Shown here piece after piece: positions 46,966-60,621 of a DNA stretch of 64,000 nucleotides. The stretch is from Tenodera sinensis (lineage: Eukaryota; Arthropoda; Insecta; Mantodea; Mantidae). Location: positions 149,161,374 to 149,225,373 of the forward strand of contig CM060965.1 in assembly GCA_030765045.1 (NCBI GenBank), in the 5' to 3' direction. The translations under genes and the position numbers were made by a program. Within the stretch, counting starts at the first letter, position 1. Each line of letters starts with the position of its first letter. The notes beneath the pieces are model-generated. The model searched no databases and was not told where the DNA came from. It saw only the letters and a list, made by a program, of their open reading frames with translations.

Positions 46966-47480
46966 CTATGCTTGCATTTTATTTTAAGAAGTTTAACTCC
47001 ACTTTTCAGAGAGATTATTTGCTCTGAAAGTGTGAAATTTAGTGCACATATAAATCAATACTTTCTATTATGCTGACTTTTTTATTACATATGTTGATCA
47101 TATTTTTAAAATAATTACAATGAATATGTCATTCTTTCACCCATCTTTTAGTAAGAAACATTTTTAGCATCCATGATTATAATGACAGTTTCATAAGAAA
47201 AAGTCAGTACCACCACAAGTAACCAAGAAATGAGTGGCAAAACTTTTGTTACTGTAGAATAAGTGGTTCCCGCGAAATGAGAAAACTCAATTAAAATTAG
47301 GGAAGTTCTAAGCTCTATGCTTGCAATGTTACTTTTAAGAAGAACTCTACTTTTCAGGGAAACTATTTACTCTAGAATTATGAAATTTTTGTACACATAT
47401 AAATCAATGCTTTTTTAAACGTTGACTTTTTATATCACATAGATATTATTTCCATATTTTTTAAAACAATTTAACCAATG
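46966..47480 (+). repeat. Diverged direct duplication, two units about 340 bp apart
   Basis: Unit 1 (about 46966-47130) and unit 2 (about 47308-47475) share in order AAGCTCTATGCTTGCA, TTTTAAGAAG, AACTC-ACTTTTCAG, ATTATTT/CTATTTA-CTCT, CACATATAAATCAAT, a TTGACTTTTT-like block and a TTT-AAAA-AATT block. It is an old local duplication of non-coding AT-rich sequence. Confidence 0.75.
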
Positions 47481-49235
47481 TATAATTTTTTTATTCATAT
47501 CCATCCTTGGACAGTTACATTTATTTTAAAAACACTTCTGGCAAGATTAAAAGACTAGATTATGGTAAAATAGGTTAAACTTTCAAAATCAGCAAAAAAC
47601 ACAAAATTGATATTTTTAACCCAAACCAGCTTACAACTTGCACTTAAAGTTTCCACGTCACTATTTAAATTCCCATGAGTGCAAATTGTATTTACTTACT
47701 CGACGTTGAGTTTTCTTACACATCTGTACAATAAAAATGTTCTATACAATGCAGTTTGTAACTAATGTTAAAATTTTCAGCAGAAATTTGTGGAGAAGGA
47801 ACCAAAAAATTAGCATATTTTGTGGCATATTTAAATTTCTCAAGATATGATATCCACTAAGCATAAACTGTTACAAAGTTATGTATCAACACGTAAAAAG
47901 AAGTTCTGAAACAACCAGAAGAATAAAACAAATTCCATATTCTAGTGTGGTGCATTAGTATTTAAATAATGTGGTAGTATTTTTATGTTTATAAAATTAC
48001 GATTTCTGCATTGTGTGAAATAGCTAGTTAATTGGTAAAATAGAATTAAAATAATCGGTTTTTAAAAATCGATTTAAAACATATACATAACATTTAAAAA
48101 AGGAACTTATGATTGTGGTAGAGCAGTATGTGACAAAATTTTGAAAAAATTATATAAAAGCTGCAAAATTTGGAAATTTCTACTATGGATACTCTTAGAG
48201 CATTCATTGTTTCTCTTAGACAAATAGAGTTTTGATGTAATGAAGTATAATTTCAGAAAATAATGATAAAAACTAATCCTCCTAATAATAATTATGTTCA
48301 CATTATCATAGAAGTTACAATGACTCTCATTAAAATATTGTTTTACCTGCTGTAATAGACACCTGCTGTTTCTTTTGATGTTACAGTAAATTAAGAAACA
48401 ACATAGCAAGAAGCTCAAACTAAGGAACGATTAGAAATACTCCTTTTCTGTTTTGCAGAGAAATGTGATGCGGCAGGGAAGGTGGCTCAGGTAGAGGGTC
48501 ATCCGGTACGGCTCGGTGGGCAGCTCGCCACGGCCCGGTGCTATATTCGAGGTCAATGACTCGAATTGTCCCCCAAGTGGATTCACTTCGCTCGGTCGCT
48601 GGAAAAGTGAGTGAATGTTGTTTTCCTGGATCACTCCCTTCCTTAGACTTACCACTTGACTGAGAATCGTTTCCTTTCTGACAATTTCAGTCAATGTTGT
48701 GACATGTACAGAGGTCATAAAGGTGCGGCTTCTAATGTTCTTGTTTACGTGTGAAGGAGAAGAAACATCTAGAAAACTTGAAAAGAAAACTTCGAAGCAA
48801 TTGTGGTAAAGTTAATAAATATTATTGTGTTGCTGATAAACAAGTTCCAGTTGCTGCTGAATATAAAGCTCGGAAACATTTTTGAAAGCTTTTAGTGTGA
48901 ATTGTATTTGAATACATGTACATACATGTTGTGGCAATGCTATCTAACTTATCGCCAAATGCATAGCATTCAGTAGCTACAAATTGGGAATTACAGTTTT
49001 GTTTATGTATGAAGAATTTTCAAACATTACCATCCAATTCTGAACTTCTTCAAAAATTCCTTTTAAAATAGTGATTTATTTTACAAGATTTAAAAATTTA
49101 CGAAGAGATATTTTACGATCAAAATAAAATCACTTTTAACCTTCGTTGTCATATAGTATATTTTAGGCAGCCCTAAACATTAAATTGAAAGTATCCAGCT
49201 GAAATGTTTGTGGAAACAGCAGCGGACATTGTCGT
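47481..49235. other. Unassigned AT-rich DNA with a short GC-rich island
   Basis: A local GC-rich patch at 48470-48610 lies in the only 95-codon minus frame (48431-48718), which has no recognisable domain. Elsewhere there are A/T-rich runs only. Confidence 0.4.
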
Positions 49236-49237
49236 TT

Positions 49238-49312
49238 GACTTTCATTGTTGCCTGACTTCACAGCGCCAGTGCTGGCAACATGATCACGTACACAATTAT
49301 TACGTGTTTGAC
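49238..49312 (+). repeat. Dispersed repeat family D, copy 2
   Basis: Matches 29265-29340. In both places a TATACAG/CATACAG-type transposon end lies downstream. Confidence 0.5.
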
Positions 49313-49964
49313 TTTACACCATGAAAAAATCTGTTGTATGCAACGTCGAACTACTTCCTCCAATTTTTAGGTTAAAGTTCCAACGTTATCCTCCTCGCCG
49401 CTCGCCATCTCTGAATCATTCAAACAATTTGCCATCTTATTAATTGCTACAAGGGCTGCTGCTGATGCAGGTACACTTGCACTAACCATTTAGAAGCTCT
49501 TCTGATTACACTCAAAACACTTCATCCATATACAGAACGTAAAATGAAAATCAGGAGTACTCGAGTTCAAAGAAAGCTTCTTAACGCCCTTAATTCCACA
49601 GAATATAAATGAATGGAATGGGCACTTTTACAGATTAGAGGTTATCTGACCTTTATTCCATATGCAACATATCTCAACAGATTTGGAACTCCCCAAGAGG
49701 TCAAAATTCTCTTCGAGATAATAAGTAACCGAGGTATGGAGACCCTCCCACTAGGGTATCACAGGAAATGACCGATGAAACCATACCAGTGAATGTGCAA
49801 GATAACCTCAAGAACCTCAATTATTTCGTTTTCTTGTCACACTATTTTATCACATTATTGTTATTGTATTGTTAACTTGTTTAGGTATACTTGTGTATAA
49901 CAAGACGTCGCGATATGACATGGTAGTTAAAGCAACGATAAATAACAAGGGCTGCGCTTAATAT

Positions 49965-50540
49965 ACATACAGAATGTTGGGGGTACAAGTGCAAATATTT
50001 GTATTGGTGAATCACAAAAATGGATATTTACTTAATTTGCAGACTAAAAGCTCTAGTTAAGTGTAGTATGTTTCCAGGTTGGTTAGTAGCTCCAAGTACG
50101 CGTGGAACACAGAAGCCACACATGTTTATTTTCCCCGAGAACCCGGACAGGTTGTTGGGAGGGTTAAAGCAGTACAACATGTTCAGGTATCGGTGCTGAT
50201 TCACAGTACCGCCAAAAAAGAACGGTCCAAACAGGCATCTGCTATCCATTGGTGGCCATATCGTCACATGCGGCGGCTTATTTTCCACTCTTCAAGAAGT
50301 TGTAGACTTTTCTCGCACCAAAAGATCACATTTCTTGCTTAAAAACTGTAAATCCCATACTAATTGGAAAAGATCACCTTGTCTGCTTTGGTACTGTGTC
50401 GAACATCTGTTCTCCGATCCATGTCGGTATCCAACAATTCTTGGACGGATGTAGTCCAAGATGGACTAGCCCTCGACGAGCCGACTGTTTCTATTCTTGT
50501 GCAAGGTCTGCCACTTTTTCCCTTATACTTCACACCCTCG
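49965..50540 (-). pseudogene. Tc1/mariner-like transposase remnant with one terminal repeat
   Basis: On the minus strand KGKSGRPCT (about 50510-50535) resembles the GRPR linker. After decayed text, ENKPPHVTIWPPMDSRCLFG then PFFFGGTVNQHRYLNML matches the transposase step VTVW---S--GIIGPFFFE-TV---RYL-ML. About 240 bp on, the sequence reaches the end TACATACAGAATGTTGGGGG (49965, plus strand), whose inner 130 bp match the end of the foldback element at 29330-29820. The catalytic FQQD and PDL-P-DY blocks are absent. Confidence 0.6.
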
Positions 50541-50569
50541 AAGAGGTGAAGTGATCATGGCGTCGCATC

Positions 50570-50786
50570 CTTGAAATACATTAAACTTAAATACCAATTT
50601 TGGTTTTTAACCGACTTTTCGTTTTTGAATTGTGCTGTCCACCATCTGATACACATACGGACCTTTTACTAAACATTTTCTTTTATATTCAGGGGGCCTC
50701 AAAACATATATTTCCGGTGAAATCTCGGCATCAATTTTTTAGGTGGAATACGATACTTCCTGTACGTAGTAGAAAAAGTAAAAATC
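50570..50786 (+). mobile_element. Family A 3' fragment, copy A9
   Basis: CTTGAAATACATTAAACTTA, TTTTTAACCGACTTTTCGTT, GGGGGCCTCAAAACATATAT and the end GTAGTAGAAAAAGTAAAAAT match the last quarter of copy A2. The microsatellite is contracted to almost nothing here. Confidence 0.85.
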
Positions 50787-51345
50787 GCTTAATACGACAT
50801 TGCATATTACAAATTTTATCGTGTACAACGACGCACTTATTATTACATTTTAGGAGAAATATTTTGGCTATAATGTCCAGCATTCATTTTTGTTTGTTAC
50901 GTATTTTAGGATTGTTAATAACAATGTAACGCTTACTTTCAAGCTCTTGTTTTCTGTAGAGTGCAGAACTCAAATTGACTCCCGTACAACACTCACAATA
51001 AGTTTTGAACATGCTCAAAATGTTACCTCACTCATTACCCAAGACTGCGTCTGACAATACTGTGCAATTTACATTGTTGCTACTTCTTTCCTCGCTTATT
51101 ATAGGTTTTACACTTTGCTGGCATGTTATTACTGTAGGTATTGCGTAAACCTAAGAAAAATTCCTCTTCAGTCCCTCTTCGCAAATACTGAATTGTAATT
51201 ACTGTAGGTGAACTGATTGTATTTCTGTTACCTTTTTGAATTAAGTCTCTAGCAGCCTAAAACCAAAGCAAACAACCAGGTTTGTGCGACTATCAGGTAT
51301 AACGACCGTAAGCCGTTCGTACCTTCAACGTCGTTATAGTCGGTT
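50787..51345. mobile_element. Possible Tigger/pogo-like MITE
   Basis: The right end reads, reverse complemented, ACAGTAAAACCGACTATAAC then GACGTTGAAGG, a typical Tigger/pogo terminus. A weak partner GTAAAAATCGCTTAATACGA then CATTGC lies at about 50776-50801, overlapping the end of family A copy A9. No coding trace. The right end is more secure than the left. Confidence 0.4.
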
Positions 51346-51934
51346 TTACTGTATATTTATAAGCACAAACACGCCTTACGTCTCATTCACAATGAAAATT
51401 AAGCATAGCGTAAACCTAAAATGTAACATGCAGTCTAATGGAGAGTTCACAGCTAATTATTTAAACATAAAAATAAACATTGAATTAAACGCAAATTTAT
51501 AAGCCTGAAAGATCGACCCTTCTAAGCTTTTGTCTGCTTCAAACGTATAAAAGTGGACAATTAGGGAACTATTTTCATTAGGCAAACATTGTACCATCTG
51601 ATATTTAACTGCCCGTGCCGTCTGCTGACCCCTAAATCCATGTAAAGTAATATGAAGGATTACAGTTCCCATAATAAGTCAATGCAGGAAGACACTCTGA
51701 ACTTAAACATAAAACATTTCCTTCCCACATTTTCTTTCCCAATTATTATTTCATGTCGTGTATCATCAGTGTCCATCCTTAAGGGTTGTATGTAGTAAGG
51801 ACGGTCGTAAAACACTAATAAAACTACTTTAAATACCTTTGAGAAGGCTCTGCAGTTTACAAGTTATAAAAAGTCTATCATAATCAAAACATATATGACT
51901 TAATCTAGATAATCTAAAATACAATGCATGGCAG
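51346..51934. other. Unassigned AT-rich DNA
   Basis: No supported feature. Confidence 0.4.
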
Positions 51935-52082
51935 ACTCTTTCGACATTTATTGCTCATGTGTAGGACAAGGTTGTAAAGGGCAGAATGAGACTAAAAGAG
52001 TTCAATGGCATAGCCGGGATTTGAACCACAGATCTTCCGGTCTCCGTCCGACTGCTCTAACCACTGAGCTACCGTACCCAAC
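51935..52082 (-). mobile_element. SINE-4 copy
   Basis: On the plus strand GCTCATGTGTAGGACAAGGT, CATAGCCGGGATTTGAACCA (B box reversed) and CTAACCACTGAGCTACCGTA (A box reversed) match the copy at 28815-28970. The minus-strand head GGGTACGGTAGCTCAGTGGT is the best preserved of the family. Confidence 0.82.
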
Positions 52083-53040
52083 GTGCCGAGAAGACATTAA
52101 ATTCACCAAACACGTTGGCATGCTAGCCAGCGTTGCGTGGCATTGAAGTTTTGAATTTAATTCTACCCATTTCCATGACAGAATCTTAATATTTCTTAAA
52201 CAGACGTATTGTTAGAACAGAACATTTTGCATGAATTTTTATGTCGTTAATACATCGTATTAAAAATCACGCATTCGAAAACTTGAACATAAACATGGAC
52301 TCGTCTTTTAAGTCTATAGAGCCATTGTTCCGTAAATCCATTATATATATAGTATTCTTCTTAATACTTAATTTGATTATTCTGAGCACTATAACATTTC
52401 TAGTAGTTCTTTAGCGAAGTGTAGCTTCTCTTCCAACTGTGTAACACCATACACTTCCTATTGGAGAAGTCTGCTAGGTCTTTCAAGGACACAACGTTGA
52501 GGTTTAACATGTAGGTACTACAGAAAACTTCAACAGCCGACCTCAGTTTAAACGACAGAGAACGCTGGCTTGATAAATACACATACCACGTAACTTGTAA
52601 TGTTATTCCTGGGAATAGTGAACTGACCAGTCCATAAAGACAAGACAGGAGAAAAACATTAGCCAAACTAGAAACGTTCAAGACTGGTTTCTACATCACT
52701 CAGTGCCTTAATTGTCGAATGCAAACGTCCTCTGACTGCATCATCCAACTCTCTTAAAGGCTTGATGTGTTTTCTGGATCTGATCATTTGGTTGGTACAT
52801 TACTTACAATCCTAAGATATTTTAAGCAAATGGCAGATATTTCGTAGAGAGAAGCAAACACTGACATTGATATGGCGAGTTTTATTCGCCTAGGATCCCA
52901 ATAATTCAGAGGATGAAGCTCACAAAAGATGTACAAGGCGCTTTTATAGTACGTCACAGGCGTTTAGTTGAATCCAAGTGTATCTGTGCTTATTGTTTCA
53001 GAGAAACGCAATCTTTCAGTTAATGTGGCTTTTAGAACAA
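52083..53040. other. Unassigned DNA with a 93-codon minus frame
   Basis: The minus frame 52400-52681 has a hydrophobic start (VFLLSCLYGLVSSLFPG) and no recognisable domain. I do not call a gene. Confidence 0.3.
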
Positions 53041-53914
53041 TTAAAAATCTGATGTGTTGTACTCACATGACTTTCTCTATTCTTGTACTAACCATTTTTA
53101 CAAACTCCTATTCCTATATCTTCTTCGTGTTAGTTGAGATAAAAATTTGTGCAATTTATCATAATGCTTATTTCCTTGTAGGTGCAAGAGGAATATGAGA
53201 ATAAAGTAGGCTTTGAGTGATAATTAACTCTTCCAAAGCTTTGAGATCCCGTTCTCTTTGTACTCTTATCGCTTATCAGGAAACGAACAACGATGTAGCA
53301 TTTCAAGAAATTTTTAAGTCTTCCGAAACTGACACAAATAACAAAGAATATCTCCGAAATGGTTCACTCTACAAAAATTTATTTAGACATAAATTGTGCG
53401 AGATCTAAGTTTTTGTATAGTAAGATTTTGTCTATTTCTTACGGTTTACGAGTTATTAAAAAGTTATCCAGAGTAAACATGACTACATAGGCTATAGCCA
53501 GAAAATTCAAAATATACATTTCATTTGTCATACAAATATATTTAACATGACATTTTAATCAAAATCGTTAGAGGCATTTTCAAGAAAATCAAAATTTTCG
53601 AAAACTGTTCCATGTAAAGGGTAGTTTAGGGTGAAGTAATTTTCTGCAAAATCTTCGTGCCGCATCCTTGAAAAACATTAAACTTAAATACCAACTTTGG
53701 GTTTTAACCGACTTTTCGTTCTTGAGTTATGCTATCCACAGACTGACAGAAAGACAGACAGACAGACAGAATCACACACACGGACCTTTTTCTAAAACTG
53801 CTTTTTTATTATTCAGGAAGTCTCGAAACATATATTTCCGGTGAAATCTCGATATCGAATTTTTGAGTGGAATACAATACTTCCTCTACTTACCAGAAGA
53901 GAAAGTAAAAAGAG
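53041..53914 (+). mobile_element. Family A copy A10, full length
   Basis: Collinear with copy A2 over its whole length: AATCTGATGTGTTGTACTCA, TCCGAAATGGTTCACTCTAC, AAAATCGTTAGAGGCATTTT, TTTTAACCGACTTTTCGTTC, a GACA run at 53751-53770, ATATATTTCCGGTGAAATCT and the end CAGAAGAGAAAGTAAAAAGA. Several small indels separate the two copies. Confidence 0.88.
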
Positions 53915-55054
53915 AGAAAAATAAAGAGATGATTACAAAAATTAAGTAATAGTTCAACATTCTTAACTTATTATAATGCGTCACCAATGACATAATAATG
54001 AACTATAACAATATTATCAGCATTATTATCACCATATTTTTGTTGAAATTCAAAAGTAAGTCTACTCTAGTGTGACAACAATGAGTTTAATACACTTTAT
54101 CTTTGGTATAGGAATATTTAAAAATTTGGTTATTCTGTGTTCTTTTGAATAAAATACAGACTTTGTATTCTTCTAAGTTTGCGGGATTTTTTACCCATGC
54201 CTTGAAAAAAGAAATATTAGTTAATGAAGTGTATGTAATGCAATCGCAAGAATTCATACTGTCTTGCTCACATAACAGATATTTGAACAACACTTAGTTT
54301 CACTTTCAACTAGCAACTCTCGATTACTTATGCACAGTTACCGCAGAATGAAATTACGAGTATCAGGCTTTGTGTTTAAATATCTGCAACCCGACACATC
54401 CATATGGGCCTCTGATCTTCTTAAGGCGACCTAGTTCGGCAATGATGAACTCATTTTCTTATTATTGTAGGGGAACAGTGTTCTGGGGAATTTAACTAAA
54501 CTTGTGTTTTTGAATGCCGATGGGCTTTGAAGCTTGCACAATCACCTATTTAAAAGTTAAGAGAACTTCCTGATAAGTTTTAAATCTTCCAGAACGCCAC
54601 ATTGCAAGAAACTAAGACGAAAGGAATGCTATAAGATTAACGCGGAGAGATACAACAAATTGTTAAAATAAAATGAGCCGTAGCTCTGACTATATAACTT
54701 ATATAATTACCACCAATTAGGTTTTTGAGAAAGACTTATGTTTAAATTATGATAAACAGGCATAATCATGGCCTATAGTAGCGAACGATAACTATGGCTC
54801 CTCAAGGTCCTAAGGTTCAGACAATCTGTGTCGTTGCTGCAGGTCACGAAAGGGCTAGGGGGATATGAAACCCTTAAGGAAAGACGTTGGTACCTATATT
54901 TGATGCTCTTCATGAGCATTTCTCTGACTTGTTCTAAGACTTCGCGGTGTGGTGACAAGGCCTAGGTTTAAAACATACATAGGTCAGAGGAATTCACTCC
55001 ATTAAAACAAACTACTCGTGCCTGAGCTTAGTCAATGAACGACTTACTGGATTC
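53915..55054. other. Unassigned AT-rich DNA
   Basis: No supported feature. Confidence 0.4.
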
Positions 55055-55505
55055 GCTGAGTGACTGACTGGACTGGCTGACTGACAGAACTGGCTGACTG
55101 ACAGGACTGACTGACTGGACTAGGTGACTGGCTGGACTGGCTGACTGACTGGATTGGCTGACTGACTGGACTGACTGACTGACTGGACTGCCTGACTGGA
55201 CTGGCTGACTGATAGGACTGGCTGATTGACTGAACTGGTGACTGACTGGACTGGTTAACCGACTGGCTGAACTGGCTGAGTGATTGACTGGACTGGCTGA
55301 GTGATTGACTGGACTGGCTGAGTGACTGACTGAACTGACAGTACTGCTTGGACTAACAGGACTGAGTGACCGGACTGGCAGGACTGACTGACCGAATTGA
55401 CTAAACTGACTGGACTGATTTGACTGGACTGACTAACAGTACTGATTGGGCTGACAGAGCTGACTGACCGGACTGACTGAACTGACTGGACTTATTGACT
55501 GACTG
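55055..55505. repeat. Degenerate GACTGACTGGACTGGCT minisatellite
   Basis: About 450 bp of short GACTG-based units in variable order (CTGACTGACTGGACTGG and relatives), strongly diverged between units. One end touches a tRNA-like sequence. Confidence 0.9.
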
Positions 55506-55510
55506 AGTCC

Positions 55511-55575
55511 TAGCCCCTGTCGGGAATCGAACCTTGCACAGTAAGCAGATGCTCTACCGACTGAGCTACGGAGCC
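55511..55575 (-). mobile_element. tRNA-like head, probably SINE-derived
   Basis: On the minus strand GGCTCCGTAGCTCAGTCGGT (A box), AGAGCATCTGCTTACTGTGC and AAGGTTCGATTCCCGACAGG (B box) resemble a tRNA. The T-stem does not pair (CAAGG against CCCGA) and the acceptor arm is imperfect, so I treat it as a relic. The minisatellite then lies where its SINE body or tail would be. Confidence 0.55.
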
Positions 55576-56124
55576 AGTTTCTGATTATATTCTAAATGCC
55601 TATCTCGGCTATTAATTTGAAATCAAGCTACAATTGTCTTCAGAGCAGGATTGATAGCTCTGAGATCGTTATTTAATATTTCTTTTCAAAGATTAAAAAA
55701 TCTGCAACACAGGTTTCCTCAGAAGATTGCCTTCATTACGACCTTTGCTACTAATACACCATGTGAGTTTTCATTCCATAGCGACACGTTATCTATGCAT
55801 TACATGCCTGATTCACCCAAATGTAACACTAAATACCCGCAATTACAGAATAAAGGAGGGCCCGTGATGAAACAACCTTTTACTAAGTCATATTCTACAT
55901 AACCTGAAATTGTAAGTATTAAATCATACCTGCAAGAGATTCTGCCGTAGTTGGGGGACTTTACCTAACTAAGTATTTGGCAAATAAAATCAGGCTATTT
56001 AGGTTAGATTTTGAACACAGAATTTGTTAAATAGCCTAGAGTATAAGTATTTGAGGATTTTATACGGCCAAACGCTACTGTGAAAATGATAGATTTTCCA
56101 TTAAATGGCTAAGTTGGCAATACT
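55576..56124. other. Unassigned AT-rich DNA
   Basis: No supported feature. Confidence 0.4.
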
Positions 56125-56171
56125 GAGCACGCGCATCAGGTTACTCCTCATTCACTGCACTGCGCGTGCTC
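56125..56171. repeat. 11-bp perfect hairpin in a GC-rich patch
   Basis: GAGCACGCGCA (56125-56135) and TGCGCGTGCTC (56161-56171) are exact inverse complements with a 25-base spacer. The surrounding 56125-56400 is GC-richer than its flanks. Confidence 0.7.
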
Positions 56172-56610
56172 TGCACATAACATTCACCTTCACCTTGAAT
56201 AGGAAAGTTTTATAACTGCGCCGCTTCCTTACACAAACTCACACATCACGGAACTTGATTGCGTAGCATGTTGTAACTCCAGCAACAGGTGGACGGACAA
56301 AGTGGGAGTCACGGAGATAGAACCTGCAGCGCCGTATTTTTAGAAACTAGGTTGAGACGACGGCTAATGCCTGCAGGCCGCTAGTACGTTAAATGCTATA
56401 CTTCAGTTTAGTTGGTCAAGAACTTGTGTAGGTATGGCTTTTATACCTACATTCTCCAATCGGCTCTTTTTCTGTGGAATTACCAAAAATAGTCTTGACA
56501 GCAGAAACTTTATGACTTCATTGTGTGCACCTGACTCAACAAACTTACATATTTTAGGTGAACAAACTGATATGTCAGTACCGTAAACATAAACTTAGTA
56601 TCGTGGCTCT

Positions 56611-56667
56611 GTTTCACAATTTTTACAATCTTTGCAAATTGCAAACTTTGTTTGTAATTTGTGAAAC
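56611..56667. repeat. 57-bp imperfect palindrome
   Basis: From GTTTCACAA to TTGTGAAAC the two halves mirror each other with a few mismatches around a TTGCAAATTGCAA centre. Further TTTGTAA and TTTACAAAC motifs follow up to 56700. It could be a DNA-transposon end. Confidence 0.7.
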
Positions 56668-56939
56668 TACTTTACAATGTAAGTTTGTAAGTTTACAAAC
56701 AAGTATAAATATTTAAAAATGAAACTTTAGACTTTGTCAGTGTTTTGTTTACAGTAACATAATTTCACAAATTTGTTTAGTGTACTTGAAAAGTGAGCAA
56801 ATATACAAGTGATTGAAGCTTAGTAAAGAAGGCTACATTTTAATATTTGTTAACAAATGAAGAAAGACGAATAAAATTTATATCATTCTTGAGTGAGTAC
56901 ACAGCAAAATATCATTGAAAACTACGTAAAATGGTGTGT

Positions 56940-57300
56940 AGTAACAGATGCAATGATTCAAATAATGATGAAGTTCATGTAAGAGAGGGTAGAAGACATT
57001 TTAAGCTCAGAATTAATTACTCACGTCTGTTTACGAGTACAATGAGGAACTTCTAATGAGTCCTTTAGGAATGAAATTGTTATTGTAAAATTTTGGAGAT
57101 TAAAGGAAAACCTGGAGCCTCAGTTTTAAAATAACAACCGAGTATTCCTTTGCATTAGATGACAGCTGTCTCCTTCATGCATGGAATTTCTAAGGCTTCA
57201 ATGTATAGGAAGTGTGCTCAAAGATGATATAAATAGAATAATTATGACTTATGAGTGTGTAAGAAACCTGACGCCTAACGGCAGCAGGAAAAGCGAAAGA
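56940..57300 (+). pseudogene. Possible PIF/Harbinger-like transposase trace
   Basis: One frame gives NNDEVHVREGRRHFKLRINY then SRLF, resembling the REGRR-F--RINYF start of Harbinger nuclease proteins. Further on, QLSPSCMEFLRLQCIGSVLK then DDINRI resembles the QLL-ALRF-ATGSFQ-V-GD step. Stops and shifts are frequent. Palindromic TTTGTAAAG/CTTTACAAA sequence lies on both sides (56611-56700 and 57427-57456). This is a weak, eye-only call. Confidence 0.3.
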
Positions 57301-57426
57301 AAAAGAAGAGTGTGCAAGAAATATGGCACTTGAACATAGTTATTTTTGTAACATATGGTTGGCGACGCGTCAAGACGGGAATACAACTTACCGCATGTGT
57401 AGTGTTTATGTATTTGACATCTGCAT

Positions 57427-57456
57427 TTGTAAAGTTGCTTACACTTTACAAATAAC
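57427..57456. repeat. Inverted repeat ATTTGTAAAG / CTTTACAAAT
   Basis: A 10-bp perfect inverted repeat with a 9-base spacer. The motif echoes the 56611-56700 palindromic region. Confidence 0.6.
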
Positions 57457-57505
57457 AGTTTCCTGAGAAATAAAACTTACAGGCATTTGTAATCGTTTTC
57501 CTTAG

Positions 57506-58038
57506 TGACAAAACGACCCAATCCGTGTAGTTACTTTTCTATTGCTGTATTTTCTTTTAAAACTTTTGCACTATTTCGTGATTACAACTCACGAATGTTT
57601 ACTTCTCGTAACCTTGATTCAGTACTTTCACCGTCTTTCTTCACTTTCTCTTTGCCAACTCCGACGATACAATCACTTGACGCTCGTTAAAACGTCTGCA
57701 CTTCGGCGCGGCGTACTTTTCACAGCGACCGTACCATACACGCATAGCTCTCTCACATACTGGCCGACTCATGTCTGCAGCTCTACCTAACCCTCTATTG
57801 TTTCCTCGCCTCCTTATACAGTTGGGATGACGATACACTGATCTTTCGACTTCCATAAACACACGGCGATTATCGAAGGCTCTGGAAACCCTTTGTTTTG
57901 CTGCTTGATTGTTGTTAATCATGTGTTCGTTCGCGTGAGGTGTGAGGAAGCTTGACCTTGCGCCTTTGTTTATTCGTTGGCCTCGTATGTGGTGTGAACT
58001 AGCATCCGCTTTTGTTGTGCGCCGAGTCCGGCGTCACA
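57506..58038 (-). mobile_element. Solo LTR of an LTR retrotransposon
   Basis: On the minus strand it starts TGTGACGCCGGACTCGGCGC and ends GGGTCGTTTTGTCA, about 533 bp, bounded by TG and CA. A TATA-like CTGTATAAGGAGGCG lies mid-element, after GTATCGTCATCCCAA. Its second two thirds align with the truncated LTR at 36415-36808. There is no internal region or second LTR nearby. No clear target duplication was found, so the exact ends are uncertain by a few bases. Confidence 0.78.
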
Positions 58039-59795
<1,757 letters not shown>

Positions 59796-60621
59796 AAACG
59801 AAACATAGATAATAATAAAGCATATAAATGACAAATTAAACAAAATGTCTCATAAGAGGCGAAAGATTTAAAAATACTTGGACAATAATCCTCACTACCA
59901 GGGAATGGCATTTAATTAGTGGCTATATGCAATCCAAACCACTAATGAGCAACTATCTGCAGTAAATTTATGTAAATAAATAATCTACTATATTCTATTC
60001 CGAATTTCTTGATTTAACAATGTTATCTAGTTTACATTATGGATTGGAACATTTTACAAGTTATGAATAAGACTACAATTCACGTTGTAATTGATAAAAT
60101 AAACGTTTAAATGATTAAATATTATATATTTGACGGTATTCCGCATTCTCCACACAAGTAGGTATTTTTAGTAAAAACTGATTACGTTAGGTTATTTTTA
60201 ACACAGTTGTTCTTGTAATTCTTGTGCATGCCTAAGAAATGTACGTCATTTTAGTCAGTTTCAGGACATTTTAGTCATATCAGGATGCTATTAAAGCCAC
60301 AGTCAAAAACGTCACACCAAATACACAATATCCTTCCCAAATACAATGGGCCCAAATGACCTCGTCGTCGGACCGTTCAACCCTACACACTCACTCACTC
60401 ATTCCCAAATACAAATAGGCAGACAGAATTTGTATCCAAAATTTACTCAAAATGTAGACTGAATACGTTTTTGTAAGATCAAGGTAAGTAGTGCTTGATT
60501 AATTTTGCTTGCCTTGGTTTTAAACACATTGACGTTTTCTGTTTAAAAATGTTTTGTTGGCTACAAAAAGGTATTACGTATAAATGTTCTTCAAGTTCAG
60601 AAGACGAAAATTGAAGGAAAA
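59796..60621. other. Unassigned AT-rich DNA
   Basis: A short CACT repeat and a repeated CCCAAATACAA motif occur near 60335-60412. No gene or element was recognised. Confidence 0.4.

Noticed and set aside
48431..48718. A 95-codon minus frame, partly GC-rich, with a donor-like GTGGTAAGT
   Set aside because: There is no known domain, no acceptor or partner exon could be identified, and one splice-like match is expected by chance.
52400..52681. 93-codon minus frame with hydrophobic start, possible chemoreceptor exon
   Set aside because: The hydrophobic stretch comes from AT-rich codons and no family motif such as TYhhhhhQF is seen.
55511..55575. A functional tRNA gene on the minus strand
   Set aside because: A and B boxes are good, but the T-stem and acceptor stem do not pair properly and it abuts a minisatellite, as a SINE relic would.
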